From contig NW_027490125.1 in assembly GCF_050948175.1 (NCBI RefSeq), forward strand, positions 1,178,001 through 1,242,000: DNA of 64,000 nucleotides. Direction: 5' to 3'. Shown in pieces: positions 1 through 10,957 of the stretch (position 1 is its first letter; every line of letters starts with the position of its first letter). Below the pieces are notes generated by a model that saw only the letters and a list, made by a program, of their open reading frames with translations, was not told where the DNA came from and ran no database searches. Made by a program: the position numbers and the translations under genes. Source of the DNA: Xylocopa sonorina. Lineage: Eukaryota > Arthropoda > Insecta > Hymenoptera > Apidae.

Positions 1-3000
1 CACTTCAAATGAATGTAAATGCGACACTTCCTTGCAAGGAAATAGCGTTTGCAGATTTCTACGTATCGTAGCAATAGAGTTCTTATGATTCTTAAAACGC
101 GATATCGCATCTCATTTCTATGTTTCATGGTAAGATATAATATGATTTGCGAAGTGTTATGTATTCCTCGTCTACACTTCAAAGGAATGTGAATGCGACA
201 CTTCCTCGCTAGGAAATAGCGTTTGCAGATGTCTACGTATCGTAGCAATAGATTTCTAATGCTTCTTAAAACGCGATGTCGCATCTCATTTCTATGTTTC
301 ATGGTAAGATACAATATGATTTGCGAAGTGTTATGTATTCCTCGTCTACTTTTCAAAGGAACGTGAATGCGACACTTCCTCGCTAGGAAATAGCGTTTTC
401 AGATGTCTACGTATCGTAGCAATAGATTTCTAATGCTTCTTAAAACGCGATATCGCATCTCATTTCTATGCTTCATGGTAAGATATAATATGATTTGCGA
501 AGTGCTAAGTATTCCTCGTCTACGATTCAAATGAATGTAAGTGCGACACTTCCTTGCAAAGAAATAGCGTTTGCAGATGTCTACGTATTGTAGCAATAGA
601 TTTCTAATGCTTCTTAAAACGCGATATCACATCTCATTTCTATGTTTCATGGTAAGATATAATATGATTTGCGAAGTGTCATGTATTCCTGGTCTACACT
701 TCAAATGAATGTAAATGCGACACTTCCTTGCAAGGAAATAGCGTTTGTAGATGTCTACGTATCGAAGCAATAGATTTCAAATGCTTCTTAAATCGAGATA
801 TTGCATCTCATATCTATGTTTCATGATAAGATATAATATTCATTGCGAAGTGTTATGCATTCCTCGTCTACGATTCAAATGAACGTAAGTGCGACACTTC
901 CAAGCAAGGAAATAGCGTTTGCAGATGTCTACGTATCGTAGCAATGGAGTTCTTATGATACTTAAAACGCGATATCGCATCTCATTTCTATGGTTCATGG
1001 TAAGATATAATATGATTTGCGAAGTATTATGTATTCCTGGTCTACACTTCAAATGAATGTAAATGCGACACTTCCTTGCAAGGAAATAGCGTTTGCAGAT
1101 TTCTACGTATCGTAGCAATAGAGTTCTTATGATTCTTAAAACGCGATATCGCATCTCATTTCTATGTTTCATGGTAAGATATAATATGATTTGCGAAGTG
1201 TTATGTATTCCTCGTCTACACTTCAAAGGAATGTGAATGCGACACTTCCTCGCTAGGAAATAGCGTTTGCAGATGTCTACGTATCGTAGCAATAGTGTTC
1301 TTATGATTCTTAAAACGCGATATCGCATCTCATTTCTATGTTTTACGGTAAGATATAATATCATTTGCGAAGTGTTATGTATTCCTCGTCTACACCTCAA
1401 ATGAATGTAAATGCGACACTTCCTTGCTAGGAAATAGCGTCTGCAGATGTCTAGGTATCGTAGCAATAGATTTCTAATGCTTCTTAATACGCGATATCGC
1501 ATCTCATTTCTATGTTTCATGGTAAGATATAATATGGTTTGCGAAATGTTATGTATTCCTCGTCTACACTTCAAATGAATGTAAATTTGTCAGTTCCTTG
1601 CTAGGAAATAGCGCCTGCAGATGTCTAGGTATCGTAGCAATAGATTTCTAGTGCTTCTTAAAACGCGATATCGCATCTCATTTCTATGTTTCATGGTAAG
1701 ATACAATATGATTTGCGAAGTGTTATGTATTCCTCGTCTACTCTTCAAAGGAATGTAAATGCGACACTTCCTTGCAAGGAAATAGCGTTTGCAGATGTCT
1801 ATGTATCGAAGCAATAGAGTTCAAATGCTTCTTAAATCGAGATATTGCATCTCATATATATGTTTCGTGATAAGATATAATATTCATTGCGAAGTGTTAT
1901 GCATTCCTCGTCTACGATTCAAATGAATGTAAATGCGACATTTCCTCGCTAGGAAATAGCGTTTGCAGATGTCTACGTATCGTAGCAATAGTGTTCTTAT
2001 GATTCTTAAAACGCGATATCGCATCTCATTTCTATGTTTCATGGTAAGATATAATATGATTTGCGAAGTGTTATATATTCCTCGTCTACACTTCAAATGA
2101 ATGTAAATGCGACAGTTCCTTGCTAGGAAATAGCGTCTGCAGATGTCTAGGAATCGTAGCAATAGATTTGTAATGCTTCTTAATACGCGATATCGCATCT
2201 CATTTCTATGTTTCATGGTAAGATATAATATGATTTGCGATGTGTTATGTATTCCTCGTCTACACTTCAAATGAATGTAAATTTGTCACTTCCTTGCTAG
2301 GAAGTAGCGTCTGCAGATGTCTAGGTATCGCAGCAATAGATTTCTAATGCTTCTTAAAACGCGATATCGCATCTCATTTTTATGTTTCATGGTAAGATAT
2401 AATATGATTTGCGAAGTGTTATGTATTCCTCGTCTACACTTCAAATGAACGTAAATGCGACACTTCCTTGCATGGAAATAGCGTATGCAGATGTCTACCT
2501 ATCGTAGCAATAGAGTTGTAATGCTTCTTAAAACGCGATATCGCATCTCATTTCTATCTTTCATTGTAAGATATAATATGATTTGCGAAGTGTCATGTAT
2601 TCCTCGTCTACACTTCAAACGAATGTAAATGCCACACTTCCTTGCTAGGAAATAGCTTCTGCAGATATCTAGGTATCGTAGCAATAGAGTTCTAATGCTT
2701 CTTAAAACGAGATATCGCATCTCATTTCTATGTTTCATGGTAAGATGTAATATGATTTGCGAAGTGTTATGTGTTCCTCGTCTACACTTCAAATGTATGT
2801 AAATGCGACACTTCCTTGCAAGGAAATAGCGTTTGCAGATGTCTACCTATCGCATCAAAAGAGTTATAATGATTCTTAAAACGCGATATCGCATCTCATT
2901 TCTATCTTTCATGGTAAGATATAATATGATTTGCGAAGTGTTATGTATTCCTCGTCTACACTTCAAATGAATGTGAATGCGATACTTCCTCGCTAGGAAA

Positions 3001-6000
3001 TAGCGTTCGCAGATGTCTACCTATCGTAGCAATAGAGTTCTAATGCTTCTTAAAACGCGATATCGCATCTCATTTCTACGTTTCATGGTAAGATATAATA
3101 TGATTTGCGAAGTGTCATGTATTTCTCGTCTACACTTCAAATGAATGTAAATGCGACACTTCCTTGCAAGGAAATAGCGTTTGCAGATGTCTACGTATCG
3201 TAGCAATAGATTTCTTATGCTTCTTAAAAAGGGATATCGCATCTCATTTCTATGTTTCATGGTAAGATACAACATGATTTGCGAAGTGTCATGTATTCCT
3301 CGTCTACACTTCAAATGAATGTAAATGCGACACTTCCTAGCAAGGAAATAGCGTCTGCAGATGTCCAGGTATCGTAGCAATAGAGTTCAAATGTTTCCTA
3401 AAACGAGATATTGCATTTCATATCTATGTTTCATGATAAGATATAATATTCATTGCGAAGTGTTATGTATTCCTCGTTACACTTCAAATGAATGTAAATG
3501 CGACACTTCCTTGCTAGGAAATAGCGCCTGCAGATGTCTAGGTATTGTAGCGATAGAGTTCTGATGCTCCTTAAAACGCGATATCGCATCTCATTTCAAT
3601 GTTTCATGGTAAGATATAATATGATTTGCGAAGTGTCATGCATTCCTCGTCTACACTTCAAATGAATGTAAATGCGACACTCCCTTGCATGGAAATAGCG
3701 TTTGCAGTTGTCTACGTATCGTAGCAATAGAGTTCTTATGATTCTTAAAACGCGATATCGCATCTCATTTCTATGTTTCATGGTAAGATATAATATGATT
3801 TGCGAAGTGTTATGTATTCCTCGTCTACACTTCAAATGAATGTGAATGCGACATTTCCTCGCTAGGAAATAGCGTTTGCAGATGTCTACGTATCGTAGCA
3901 ATAGATTTCTAATGCTTCTTAAAACGCGATATCGCATCTCATTTCTATGTTTCATGGTAAGATATAATATGATTTGCGAAGTGCTATGTATTCCTCGTCT
4001 ACGATTCAAATGAATGTAAATGCGACACTTCCTTGCAAAGAAATAGCGTTTGTAGATGTCTACGTATCGAAGCAATAGAGTTCAAATGCTTCTTAAATCG
4101 AGATATTGCATCTCATATCTATGTTTCATGATAAGATATAATATTCATTGCGAAGTGTTATGCATTCCTCGTCTACGATTCAAATGAACGTAAGTGCGAC
4201 ACTTCCAAGCAAGGAAATAGCGTTTGCAGATGTCTACGTATCGTAGCAATGGAGTTCTTATGATACTTAAAACGCGATATCGCATCTCATTTCTATGGTT
4301 CATGGTAAGATATAATATGATTTGCGAAGTATTATGTATTCCTGGTCTACACTTCAAATGAATGTAAATGCGACACTTCCTTGCAAGGAAATAGCGTTTG
4401 TAGATGTCTACGTATCGAAGCAATAGAGTTCAAATGCTTCTTAAATTGAGATATTGCATCTCATATCTATGTTTCATGATAAGATATAATATTCATTGCG
4501 AAGTGTTATGCATTCCTCGTCTACGATTCAAATGAACGTAAGTGCGACACTTCCAAGCAAGGAAATAGCGTTTGCAGATGTCTACGTATCGTAGCAATGG
4601 AGTTCTTATGATACTTAAAACGCGATATCGCATCTCATTTCTATGGTTCATGGTAAGATATAATATGATTTGCGAAGTATTATGTATTCCTGGTCTACAC
4701 TTCAAATGAATGTAAATGCGACACTTCCTTGCAAGGAAATAGCGTTTGCAGATTTCTACGTATCGTAGCAATAGAGTTCTTATGATTCTTAAAACGCGAT
4801 ATCGCATCTCATTTCTATTTTTCATGGTAAGATATAATATGATTTGCGAAGTGTTATGTATTCCTCGTCTACACTTCAAAGGAATGTGAATGCGACACTT
4901 CCTCGCTAGGAAATAGCGTTTGCAGATGTCTACGTATCGTAGCAATAGATTTCTAATGCTTCTTAAAACGCGATGTCGCATCTCATTTCTATGTTTCATG
5001 GTAAGATACAATATGATTTGCGAAGTGTTATGTATTCCTCGCCTACTTTTAAAAGGAATGTGAATGCGACACTTCCTCGCTAGGAAATAGCGTTTTCAGA
5101 TGTCTACGTATCGTAGCAATAGATTTCTAATGCTTCTTAAAACGCGATATCGCATCTCATTTCTATGCTTCATGGTAAGATATAATATGATTTGCGAAGT
5201 GCTATGTATTCCTCGTCTACGATTCAAATGAATGTAAATGCGACACTTCCTTGCAAAGAAATAGCGTTTGCAGATGTCTACGTATTGTAGCAATAGATTT
5301 CTAATGCTTCTTAAAACGCGATATCACATCTCATTTCTATGTTTCATGGTAAGATATAATATGATTTGCGAAGTGTCATGTATTCCTGGTCTACACTTCA
5401 AATGAATGTAAATGCGACACTTCCTTGCAAGGAAATAGCGTTTGTAGATGTCTACGTATCGAAGCAATAGAGTTCAAATGCTTCTTAAATCGAGATATTG
5501 CATCTCATATCTATGTTTCATGATAAGATATAATATTCATTGCGAAATGTTATGCATTCCTCGTCTACGATTCAAATGAACGTAAGTGCGACACTTCCAA
5601 GCAAGGAAATAGCGTTTGCAGATGTCTACGTATCGTAGCAATGGAGTTCTTATGATACTTAAAAGGCGATATCGCATCTCATTTCTATGGTTCATGGTAA
5701 GATATAATATGATTTGCGAAGTATTATGTATTCCTGGTCTACACTTCAAATGAATGTAAATGCGACACTTCCTTGCAAGGAAATAGCGTTTGCAGATTTC
5801 TACGTATCGTAGCAATAGAGTTCTTATGATTCTTAAAACGCGATATCGCATCTCATTTCTATGTTTCATGGTAAGATATAATATGATTTGCGAAGTGTCA
5901 TGTATTCCTCGTCTACACTTCAAATGAATGTGAAAGCGACACTTCCTCGCTAGGAAATAGCGTTTGCAGATGTCTACGTATCGTGGCAATAGTGTTCTTA

Positions 6001-7261
6001 TGATTCTTAAAACGCGATATCGCATCTCATTTCTATGTTTCATGGTAAGATATAATATGGTTTGCGATGTGTTATGTATTCCTCGTCTACACTTCAAATG
6101 AATGTAAATGCGACACTTCCTTGCTAGGAAATAGCGTCTGCAGATGTCTAGGTATCGTAGCGATAGAGTTCAAATGCTACTTAAAACACGATATCGCATC
6201 TCATTTCTATGTTTCATGGTAAGATATAATATGATTTGCGAAGTGTTATGTATTCCTCGTCTACACTTCAAATGAATGTAAATGCGACACTTCCTTGCTA
6301 GGAAATAGCGTCTGCATTTGTCTAGGTATCGTAGCGATAGAGTTCTAATGCTTCTTAAAACGCGATATCGCATTTCATTTCTATGTTTCATGGTAAGATA
6401 TAATATGATTTGCGAAGTGTCATGTATTCCTCGTCTACACTTCAAATGAATGTAAACGCGACACTTCCTTGCTAGGAAATAGCGTTTGCAGATGTCTACC
6501 TATCGTAGCAAAAGAGTTATAATGCTTCTTAAAACGCGATATCGCATCTCATTTCTATCTTTCATGGTAAGATATAATATGATTTGCGAAGTGTTATGTA
6601 TTCCTCGTCTACACTTCAAATGAATGTGAATGCGATACTTCCTCGCTAGGAAATAGCGTTTGCAGATGTCTACCTATCGTAGCAATAGAGTTCTAATGCT
6701 TCTTAAAACGCGATATTGCATCTCACTTCTACGTTTCATGGTAAGATATAATATGATTTGCGAAGTGTCATGTATTCCTCGTCTACACTTCAAATGAATG
6801 TAAATGCGACACTTCCTTGCAAGGCAATAGCGTTTGCAGATGTCTACGTATCGTAGCAATAGAGTTCTTATGATTCTTAAAACGCGATATCACATCTCAT
6901 TTCTATGTTTCATGGTAAGATATAATATGATTTGCGAAGTGTCATGTATTCCTCGTCTACACATCAAATGAATGTGAATGCGATACTTCCTCGCTAGGAA
7001 ATAGCGTTTGCAGATGTCTACGTATCGTAGCAATAGCTTTCTAATGCTTCTTAAAACGCGATATCGCATCCCATTTCTATGTTTCATGGTAAGATATAAT
7101 ATGATTTGCGAAGTGTTATGTATTCCTCGTCTACACTTCAAATGAATGTAAATGCGACACTTCCTTGCCAGGAAATAGCGTTTGCAGATGTCTACGTATC
7201 GTAGCAATAGAGTTCTTATGATTCTTAAAACGCGATATCGCATCTCATTTCTATGTTTCAT
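1..7261 (+). repeat. 174-bp satellite array, forward orientation, subfamily A
   Basis: About 42 head-to-tail monomers. Successive copies of the CACTTCAAA motif start at 1, 175 and 349, giving a period of exactly 174 bp. Within the first monomer the landmarks are a 14-bp palindrome at 28-41 (TTCCTTGCAAGGAA), a 5-bp stem with 3-bp loop at 59-71 (CTACGTATCGTAG) and a 10-bp palindrome at 99-108 (GCGATATCGC). Subfamily A is marked by CATGGTAAGATA followed by AATATGATTTGCGAAG, and by TCGTCTACACTTCAAATG. Occasional single-base indels occur, for example one base missing near 3475. Segments 1 to about 1040 and 4698 to about 5740 are near copies, 27 monomers apart less one base. A motif at 901 recurs at 4206, 4554 and 5598, so 2-mer and 6-mer blocks are duplicated. 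I call '+' the strand reading GCAGATGTCTACGTATCG. Confidence 0.97.
840..1574 (-). other. Longest satellite ORF (244 aa, 58-aa repeat); probably not a gene
   Basis: This is an open frame on the antisense strand of forward satellite monomers. It exists because 174 is divisible by three and subfamily A lacks stops in this frame over four monomers. The peptide repeats every 58 residues, with blocks such as MKHRNEMRYRVL and RYVDICKRYFLARKC. It is rich in Arg, Leu, Tyr and Ile, and has no signal peptide or domain I recognise. Similar shorter frames occur at 1590-1814, 1884-2270, 3021-3380, 3596-4075, 4493-5011 and 5537-6097 on the minus strand, and at 15317-15499 and 17601-17783 on the plus strand of the reverse-oriented block, always in the same satellite frame. 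Adjacent monomers carry stops or frameshifts. I record it as a by-product of the repeat rather than a protein-coding gene. Confidence 0.25.
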
Positions 7262-8386
7262 GAAAAGATATAATATTCATTGCGAAATGTCATGTATACC
7301 TCGTATTCACTTCAAGAGAGTGTAAATGCGACACTTCCTTGCGATTAAATAGCGCTTGCAAATGTCTACGTATCGTGGCAATGGATTTGTAATGCTTTTT
7401 AAATCGCGATATCGCATCTCATTCCTATGCTTCATGATAAGATATAATATTCATTGTGTAATGTTATGTATACCTCGTATTCACTTCAAAAGAATGTAAA
7501 TGCGACATTTCCTTGCTAGGAAATAACGTTTGCAGATGTCTACGTATCGTACCAATAGAGTTCTAGTGCTTCTTAAATCGCGATATCGCATCTCATTTCT
7601 ATGTTTCGTGATAAGGTATAATATTCATTGGGAAGTGTTATGTATACCTCGTATTCGCTTCAAAAGAATGTAAATGCGAAACTTCCATGCTAGGAAATAG
7701 CGTTTGCAGATGTCTACGTATCGTAGCAATAGAGTTCTAATGCCGCCTAAAACGAGATGTCGAATCTCATTTCTATGTTTCATGATAAGATATAATATTC
7801 ATTGCGAAGTGTTAAGTATACCTACAAAATCGTATTCACTACAAAAGAATGTAAATGCGGCTCTACCTTGCTAGGAAATAGCGCTTGCAGATGTCTACGT
7901 ATCGAAGCAATGGTGTTCTAATGCTTCTCAAAACGCGATATCGCAACTCATTCCTGTTTCATGATAAGATATAATATTCATTCCGATGTGACATGTATAT
8001 CTCGAATTCACTTCAAAATAATGTAAGTGCGAAACTTCCATGCTAGGAAATAACGTTTGCAGATGTCTACGTATCGTAGCAATAGAGTTCTAATACTTTT
8101 TAAAACGAGATATCGCATCCCATTTCTATATTTCATGATAAGGTGTAATATTCATAGCATCGCGTTATGTTTATCTGCTTCTGCATATGAATTGAGTGTG
8201 AACCCTACACTTTCTTGCCCGGGGATAGCGTTTCTAGATGTCCAGATGCCGAAGCATTTAATTTGTCATGCTTCATGCACCTCAATATTGCATTTCATAT
8301 AAACAGTTCAAAGTAGGTTAGAAGGTTGTAAAGCTCTATGCATCGCATTATGCTTATCTGCTTTTGTGCTTTATAATGCTCTGGGA
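7262..8386 (+). repeat. 174-bp satellite, subfamily B and degenerate array edge
   Basis: At about 7262 the monomers switch abruptly from subfamily A to subfamily B, marked by CATGATAAGATA, AATATTCATTGCGAAG and CCTCGTATTCACTTCAAAAG. The period remains close to 174 bp, but monomers decay towards the island. From about 8150 they are hard to align: the TTATCTGCTT motif near 8171 and its next copy near 8353 are about 183 bp apart, and the palindromes are lost. Recognisable satellite ends around 8380. Divergent monomers at an array boundary are expected when homogenisation by unequal exchange is weakest at the edge. Confidence 0.85.
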
Positions 8387-8629
8387 TGTGAGAAGGTCCT
8401 CAACCATCCTTAACGCCCTAAAGAGAAGTCAAAAGTCCAGCGGCCCTACAGGTGGGCCATGGGAGTGTAATGACAAACGCATTCTCAAATAGCCTATACC
8501 AACACGCCCATAATCTCGCTAGAGGAAACAAACAAGAGTCACCCGCCTGACGCATCCCGTTTATATTATCATACCCTAATTCCAAAGAGCAGGGTTAAGG
8601 TCCTACCTCTACTCCAGAAAAACATAACA

Positions 8630-8636
8630 TATAAAA
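8630..8636 (+). promoter_or_regulatory. TATA-like box in candidate LTR
   Basis: TATAAAA sits in the middle of the candidate LTR, upstream of the AATAAA. It is in the right place for the U3 promoter of an LTR retrotransposon. It is a short motif in AT-moderate DNA, so it is supportive rather than decisive. Confidence 0.4.
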
Positions 8637-8738
8637 GACCTAGGGATTGTCTAGGTCAGTAGTCTTAAAGTTATCATCGGCGTACATCCTGAAACTCTGC
8701 CCTACAAACGGTAATATAAAAGTTTATATCTTGTGTTA

Positions 8739-8744
8739 AATAAA
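8739..8744 (+). terminator. AATAAA polyadenylation signal in candidate LTR
   Basis: AATAAA lies about 65 bp before the proposed LTR end, where the R/U5 poly(A) signal of an LTR retrotransposon would be. Transcripts of the fragment could end just downstream. Confidence 0.4.
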
Positions 8745-8809
8745 GAGTCGAGTGAACAGTTATTCACTCTCGTTTCATTCTAAGTCATTTCTCTCAATTT
8801 TACGTGACA

Positions 8810-9104
8810 GGAGCGCGGCGCGCGAGGCGCTACGCAATTTAAATGATCAGGAGGATCCCCTCAGGGACACCCAAAGGGGCGAGAAGAGGAAATCGCCGAA
8901 ATCCACTGATCGATGGACTCGAACAATACCGAAGCCTACAGCCCACTCCACCAAGGAGCCCTGAGGAGGATGCAGGAGACCCGAGGACCACCAGCGAATT
9001 CAAGGAACCTGAAGAAGAGAACGTGATAGCTTATTCGCTAAAGCGTCCCATTTCTTGTGTCGCATATTGTATATTGTATCTTATATCGTGAAGTGAGTTA
9101 TGAT
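8810..9104 (+). mobile_element. Truncated internal leader/gag-like remnant after LTR
   Basis: Moderately GC-rich, non-satellite DNA following the candidate LTR. Two overlapping small frames cross it. The 8752-8964 frame begins inside the LTR and is Lys/Arg-rich at its end. The 8843-9091 frame is Pro-, Glu- and Arg-rich, with SLQPTPPRSPEEDAGDP in the middle. Low-complexity charged sequence like this is common at the N terminus of retrotransposon gag proteins, but I cannot match it to a known gag. No zinc knuckle, protease, reverse transcriptase or integrase motif follows. The sequence stops at the start of the duplicated 4.57-kb unit. It is best read as the broken 5' end of a retroelement. Confidence 0.35.
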
Positions 9105-9326
9105 ACCCGGTAATTTGCGGCGTGTTGCGTAGTTTCCCGTAGCCCTTCTTAGTTAAACCCACGTCGAGACCATAAATAAACATGCCGTGACTTCAGTATC
9201 TCGCAACCTGAGTGTGTGTACTTGGCTAGGCGTAGTCGAGAGGAGGACCATTTCGAAGTTTCAAGGGTTGTTCCGCCCCAGGGTTCCCGGGGTCGTATAG
9301 TCTATCCCTTTGCTACTTTCTGAACA
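9105..9326 (+). mobile_element. LTR 3'-end-like segment of copy A1
   Basis: The segment contains AATAAA at 9175-9180 and ends in CTGAACA just before a TGGCGCCC primer-site-like motif. This is the arrangement of R-U5 followed by the primer-binding site in Ty3/gypsy-type elements. The U3 half is missing or not recognisable, and no matching 3' LTR is found at the right end of the unit. It includes a G/C-rich stretch (CCCCAGGGTTCCCGGGG) near 9275-9291. Confidence 0.4.
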
Positions 9327-9328
9327 GC

Positions 9329-9336
9329 TGGCGCCC
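9329..9336 (+). other. Primer-binding-site-like TGGCGCCC (copy A1)
   Basis: TGGCGCCC is complementary to the 3' end of tRNA-Lys-type primers used by many retroelements (established for gypsy-like and retroviral primer sites). It lies two bases after the possible LTR end. Copy A2 reads TGGCGCCCAAG, a slightly longer match to the usual TGGCGCCCAAC, so the ancestral sequence may have been a better primer site. Eight bases alone could be chance. Confidence 0.4.
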
Positions 9337-9346
9337 TAGAAAAGTT

Positions 9347-10430
9347 GTACGTGAGCGGATACCTTGGAACGATAGATCGCTTTAGATTAAAGTACGTTTT
9401 ACACCTTAAAGCATTTAGATAATTAACCCCTTCGAGCTTCCCTGACTTACTATATATAGGTTTCCGTCACAACTAATAGGAACCATCACTTTACATAGAT
9501 ATATAGAACACACATAGTTTTAAACGTAGAACTGAAAATTTGAGAACTTACTTTGAAACGTTAGTAGTGAGAAATTCCATCGGATTTCATAGAAATTCAT
9601 AACTTACTTGCTATGAAACATAGGCAGATAAGGGCCATCGCGTTGCTTAGAACTTTAGAACATGCTTCCTTCAACAAAGATTTCTATTGGCTTCGTCCCT
9701 TCTTTTAGAAGAGTTTTTGATAAACGACATACTTTTCACGCTTCATATATCTTTGAAAGTTCGCGAGATGTAATCGTTTAAGTTTTAAAATGATTACTTA
9801 GTGTGGATTATTATTTAGTAACTCGCTCATAAACGAGTCTGCATAGGATTTAATCCATAAGTTTTTAAGCTTGGAATTTATGCAGTTATTTGTTATTCAC
9901 TTATTGCTCAAACGACAAAGATTCTGATCACTTCAAAATGGTTGACTTTCATCAATTTTCTTAAAAATTGAAATACTGCCCAACTGCTTGCATTAAAGAC
10001 TGTAATTAAAGCTTTCGAAACATTTTACCTCTTATAGATGAATTCTGGAATTGAAATTGAATGTTTGACTTTTCTAGCTCCTGTTTAGACATCTTTCTAT
10101 TGGAATGTTCAAGTATTTTTCATATTCGTAATTATTAAAAATGTTTTACTTGATTCTTTTATTTAATATTTAGAATTTTCTGAGAAATATTTTTTATCGT
10201 AATGAACTATATAATTGCAATTATAATTCTTTATGAAATAATAATAACAGAAAGGTATGTATCCATTCCTGTAGTTTTGTAAAGAGTATTTAATCTTACT
10301 ATCTAAAATGAAACATTGAGACCTGTTTACAATCTAATGGAATTTAATTACCTTTTGATTCAAATTCACAATGATAATCTTCCATAGTTCAACAATTTTG
10401 TGAGCTGTCCTCAGGAATCCGCAGCTCAGT
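9347..10430. other. AT-rich non-coding stretch of copy A1
   Basis: No open frame of note, no RNA gene and no transposon motif seen. The sequence is AT-rich with several runs of TTTT/AAAA and is conserved in copy A2 at 37134-38218 with scattered substitutions. Confidence 0.6.
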
Positions 10431-10708
10431 ACTTATAAAATGAACGACACAAAGAACAGCCTAACCAAACGTATTCGAACCGATTTTTCAATACTAATCT
10501 TATCATGTTTAACTTATGCTGCAAACTATTGAAATGCCCTTCGAAAAGTGTTTATTCACAGTGAAGTAAACGGTAAGTATTACGCCTTCCACCACTGTTT
10601 ACAATACGTATGTTTCATTTACTATTAAAACCATGATTATTATCGCCTTTCTTTACTTTTTGTAACCTTCAATGCCTTCATGTTACAGATCGTTAAACTT
10701 GCTTTAAA

Positions 10709-10957
10709 ATGCTCTATCGTATTACGGAAGAATGGACATACCAATTCATTTTAAAAAATGAAGGTAACCTTCATATGTCCAACATAACTCCACTTACAAA
10801 AAAACTATTTTCATCAACGGATGGCCCCTTTGTACAATGCAATTTTATATTAGCAAAAACTTCTATGAAACTTATAGTTTCGTGGATATCTGAGGTGCTA
10901 ATTATTACTGCCCTACCCTGTATATTGTTATGGATCTGTCCAACAAGGCAACGATGA
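10709..10957 (+). CDS. Hypothetical 82-aa ORF in A unit (weak)
   Basis: This small frame starts MLYRITEEW and ends LLWICPTRQR. It has a hydrophobic stretch at about residues 54-75 that could span a membrane. The same frame is open in copy A2 (38496-38744). Of the five base differences I can see between the two, only one is silent. They give three changed residues (Gln43Leu, Glu62Val, Leu69Pro), including a Pro in the hydrophobic segment, which does not look like purifying selection. It overlaps the next ORF by 28 bp. A GTAAGT at 10573-10578 and a TTACAG ending at 10688 just upstream look like intron ends, but frames around them are closed. I do not recognise a family. It may be a decayed exon or a chance ORF. 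Confidence 0.2.
   Translation: MLYRITEEWTYQFILKNEGNLHMSNITPLTKKLFSSTDGPFVQCNFILAKTSMKLIVSWISEVLIITALPCILLWICPTRQR

Larger units (their letters stand above)
8387..8809 (+). mobile_element. Candidate 5' LTR, 423 bp (TG...CA)
   Basis: Non-satellite sequence starts with TGTGAGAAGG and ends with TTTTACGTGACA, giving the TG...CA ends expected of an LTR. A TATA-like box lies at 8630-8636 and a polyadenylation signal AATAAA at 8739-8744, about 103 bp downstream. This order fits the U3-R-U5 layout of a retrotransposon LTR. No second copy lies in the window and no clear target-site duplication is visible. The sequence right after the end does not begin with the usual TGG of a tRNA primer site, so the exact 3' boundary is uncertain. 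The repeat A2 island lacks this block. Confidence 0.5.

Noticed and set aside
1..174. CENP-B box
   Set aside because: CTTCCTTGCTAGGAAATAGCG has a superficial look, but it lacks the essential TTCG...CGGG core positions of the 17-bp box.
840..1574. 244-aa and similar ORFs across the satellite as real repeat-protein genes
   Set aside because: They follow from a monomer length divisible by three. Neighbouring monomers of the same sequence carry stops and frameshifts, and no start context or domain supports translation.
1..8383. CRISPR array
   Set aside because: The repeat is 174 bp with no short conserved repeat alternating with unique spacers; the whole unit is conserved. The context is eukaryotic.
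8843..9091. Complete small protein gene of 82 aa
   Set aside because: Low-complexity charged sequence overlapping another frame, positioned behind a candidate LTR and cut by the island boundary. Better read as a retroelement leader or gag scrap.
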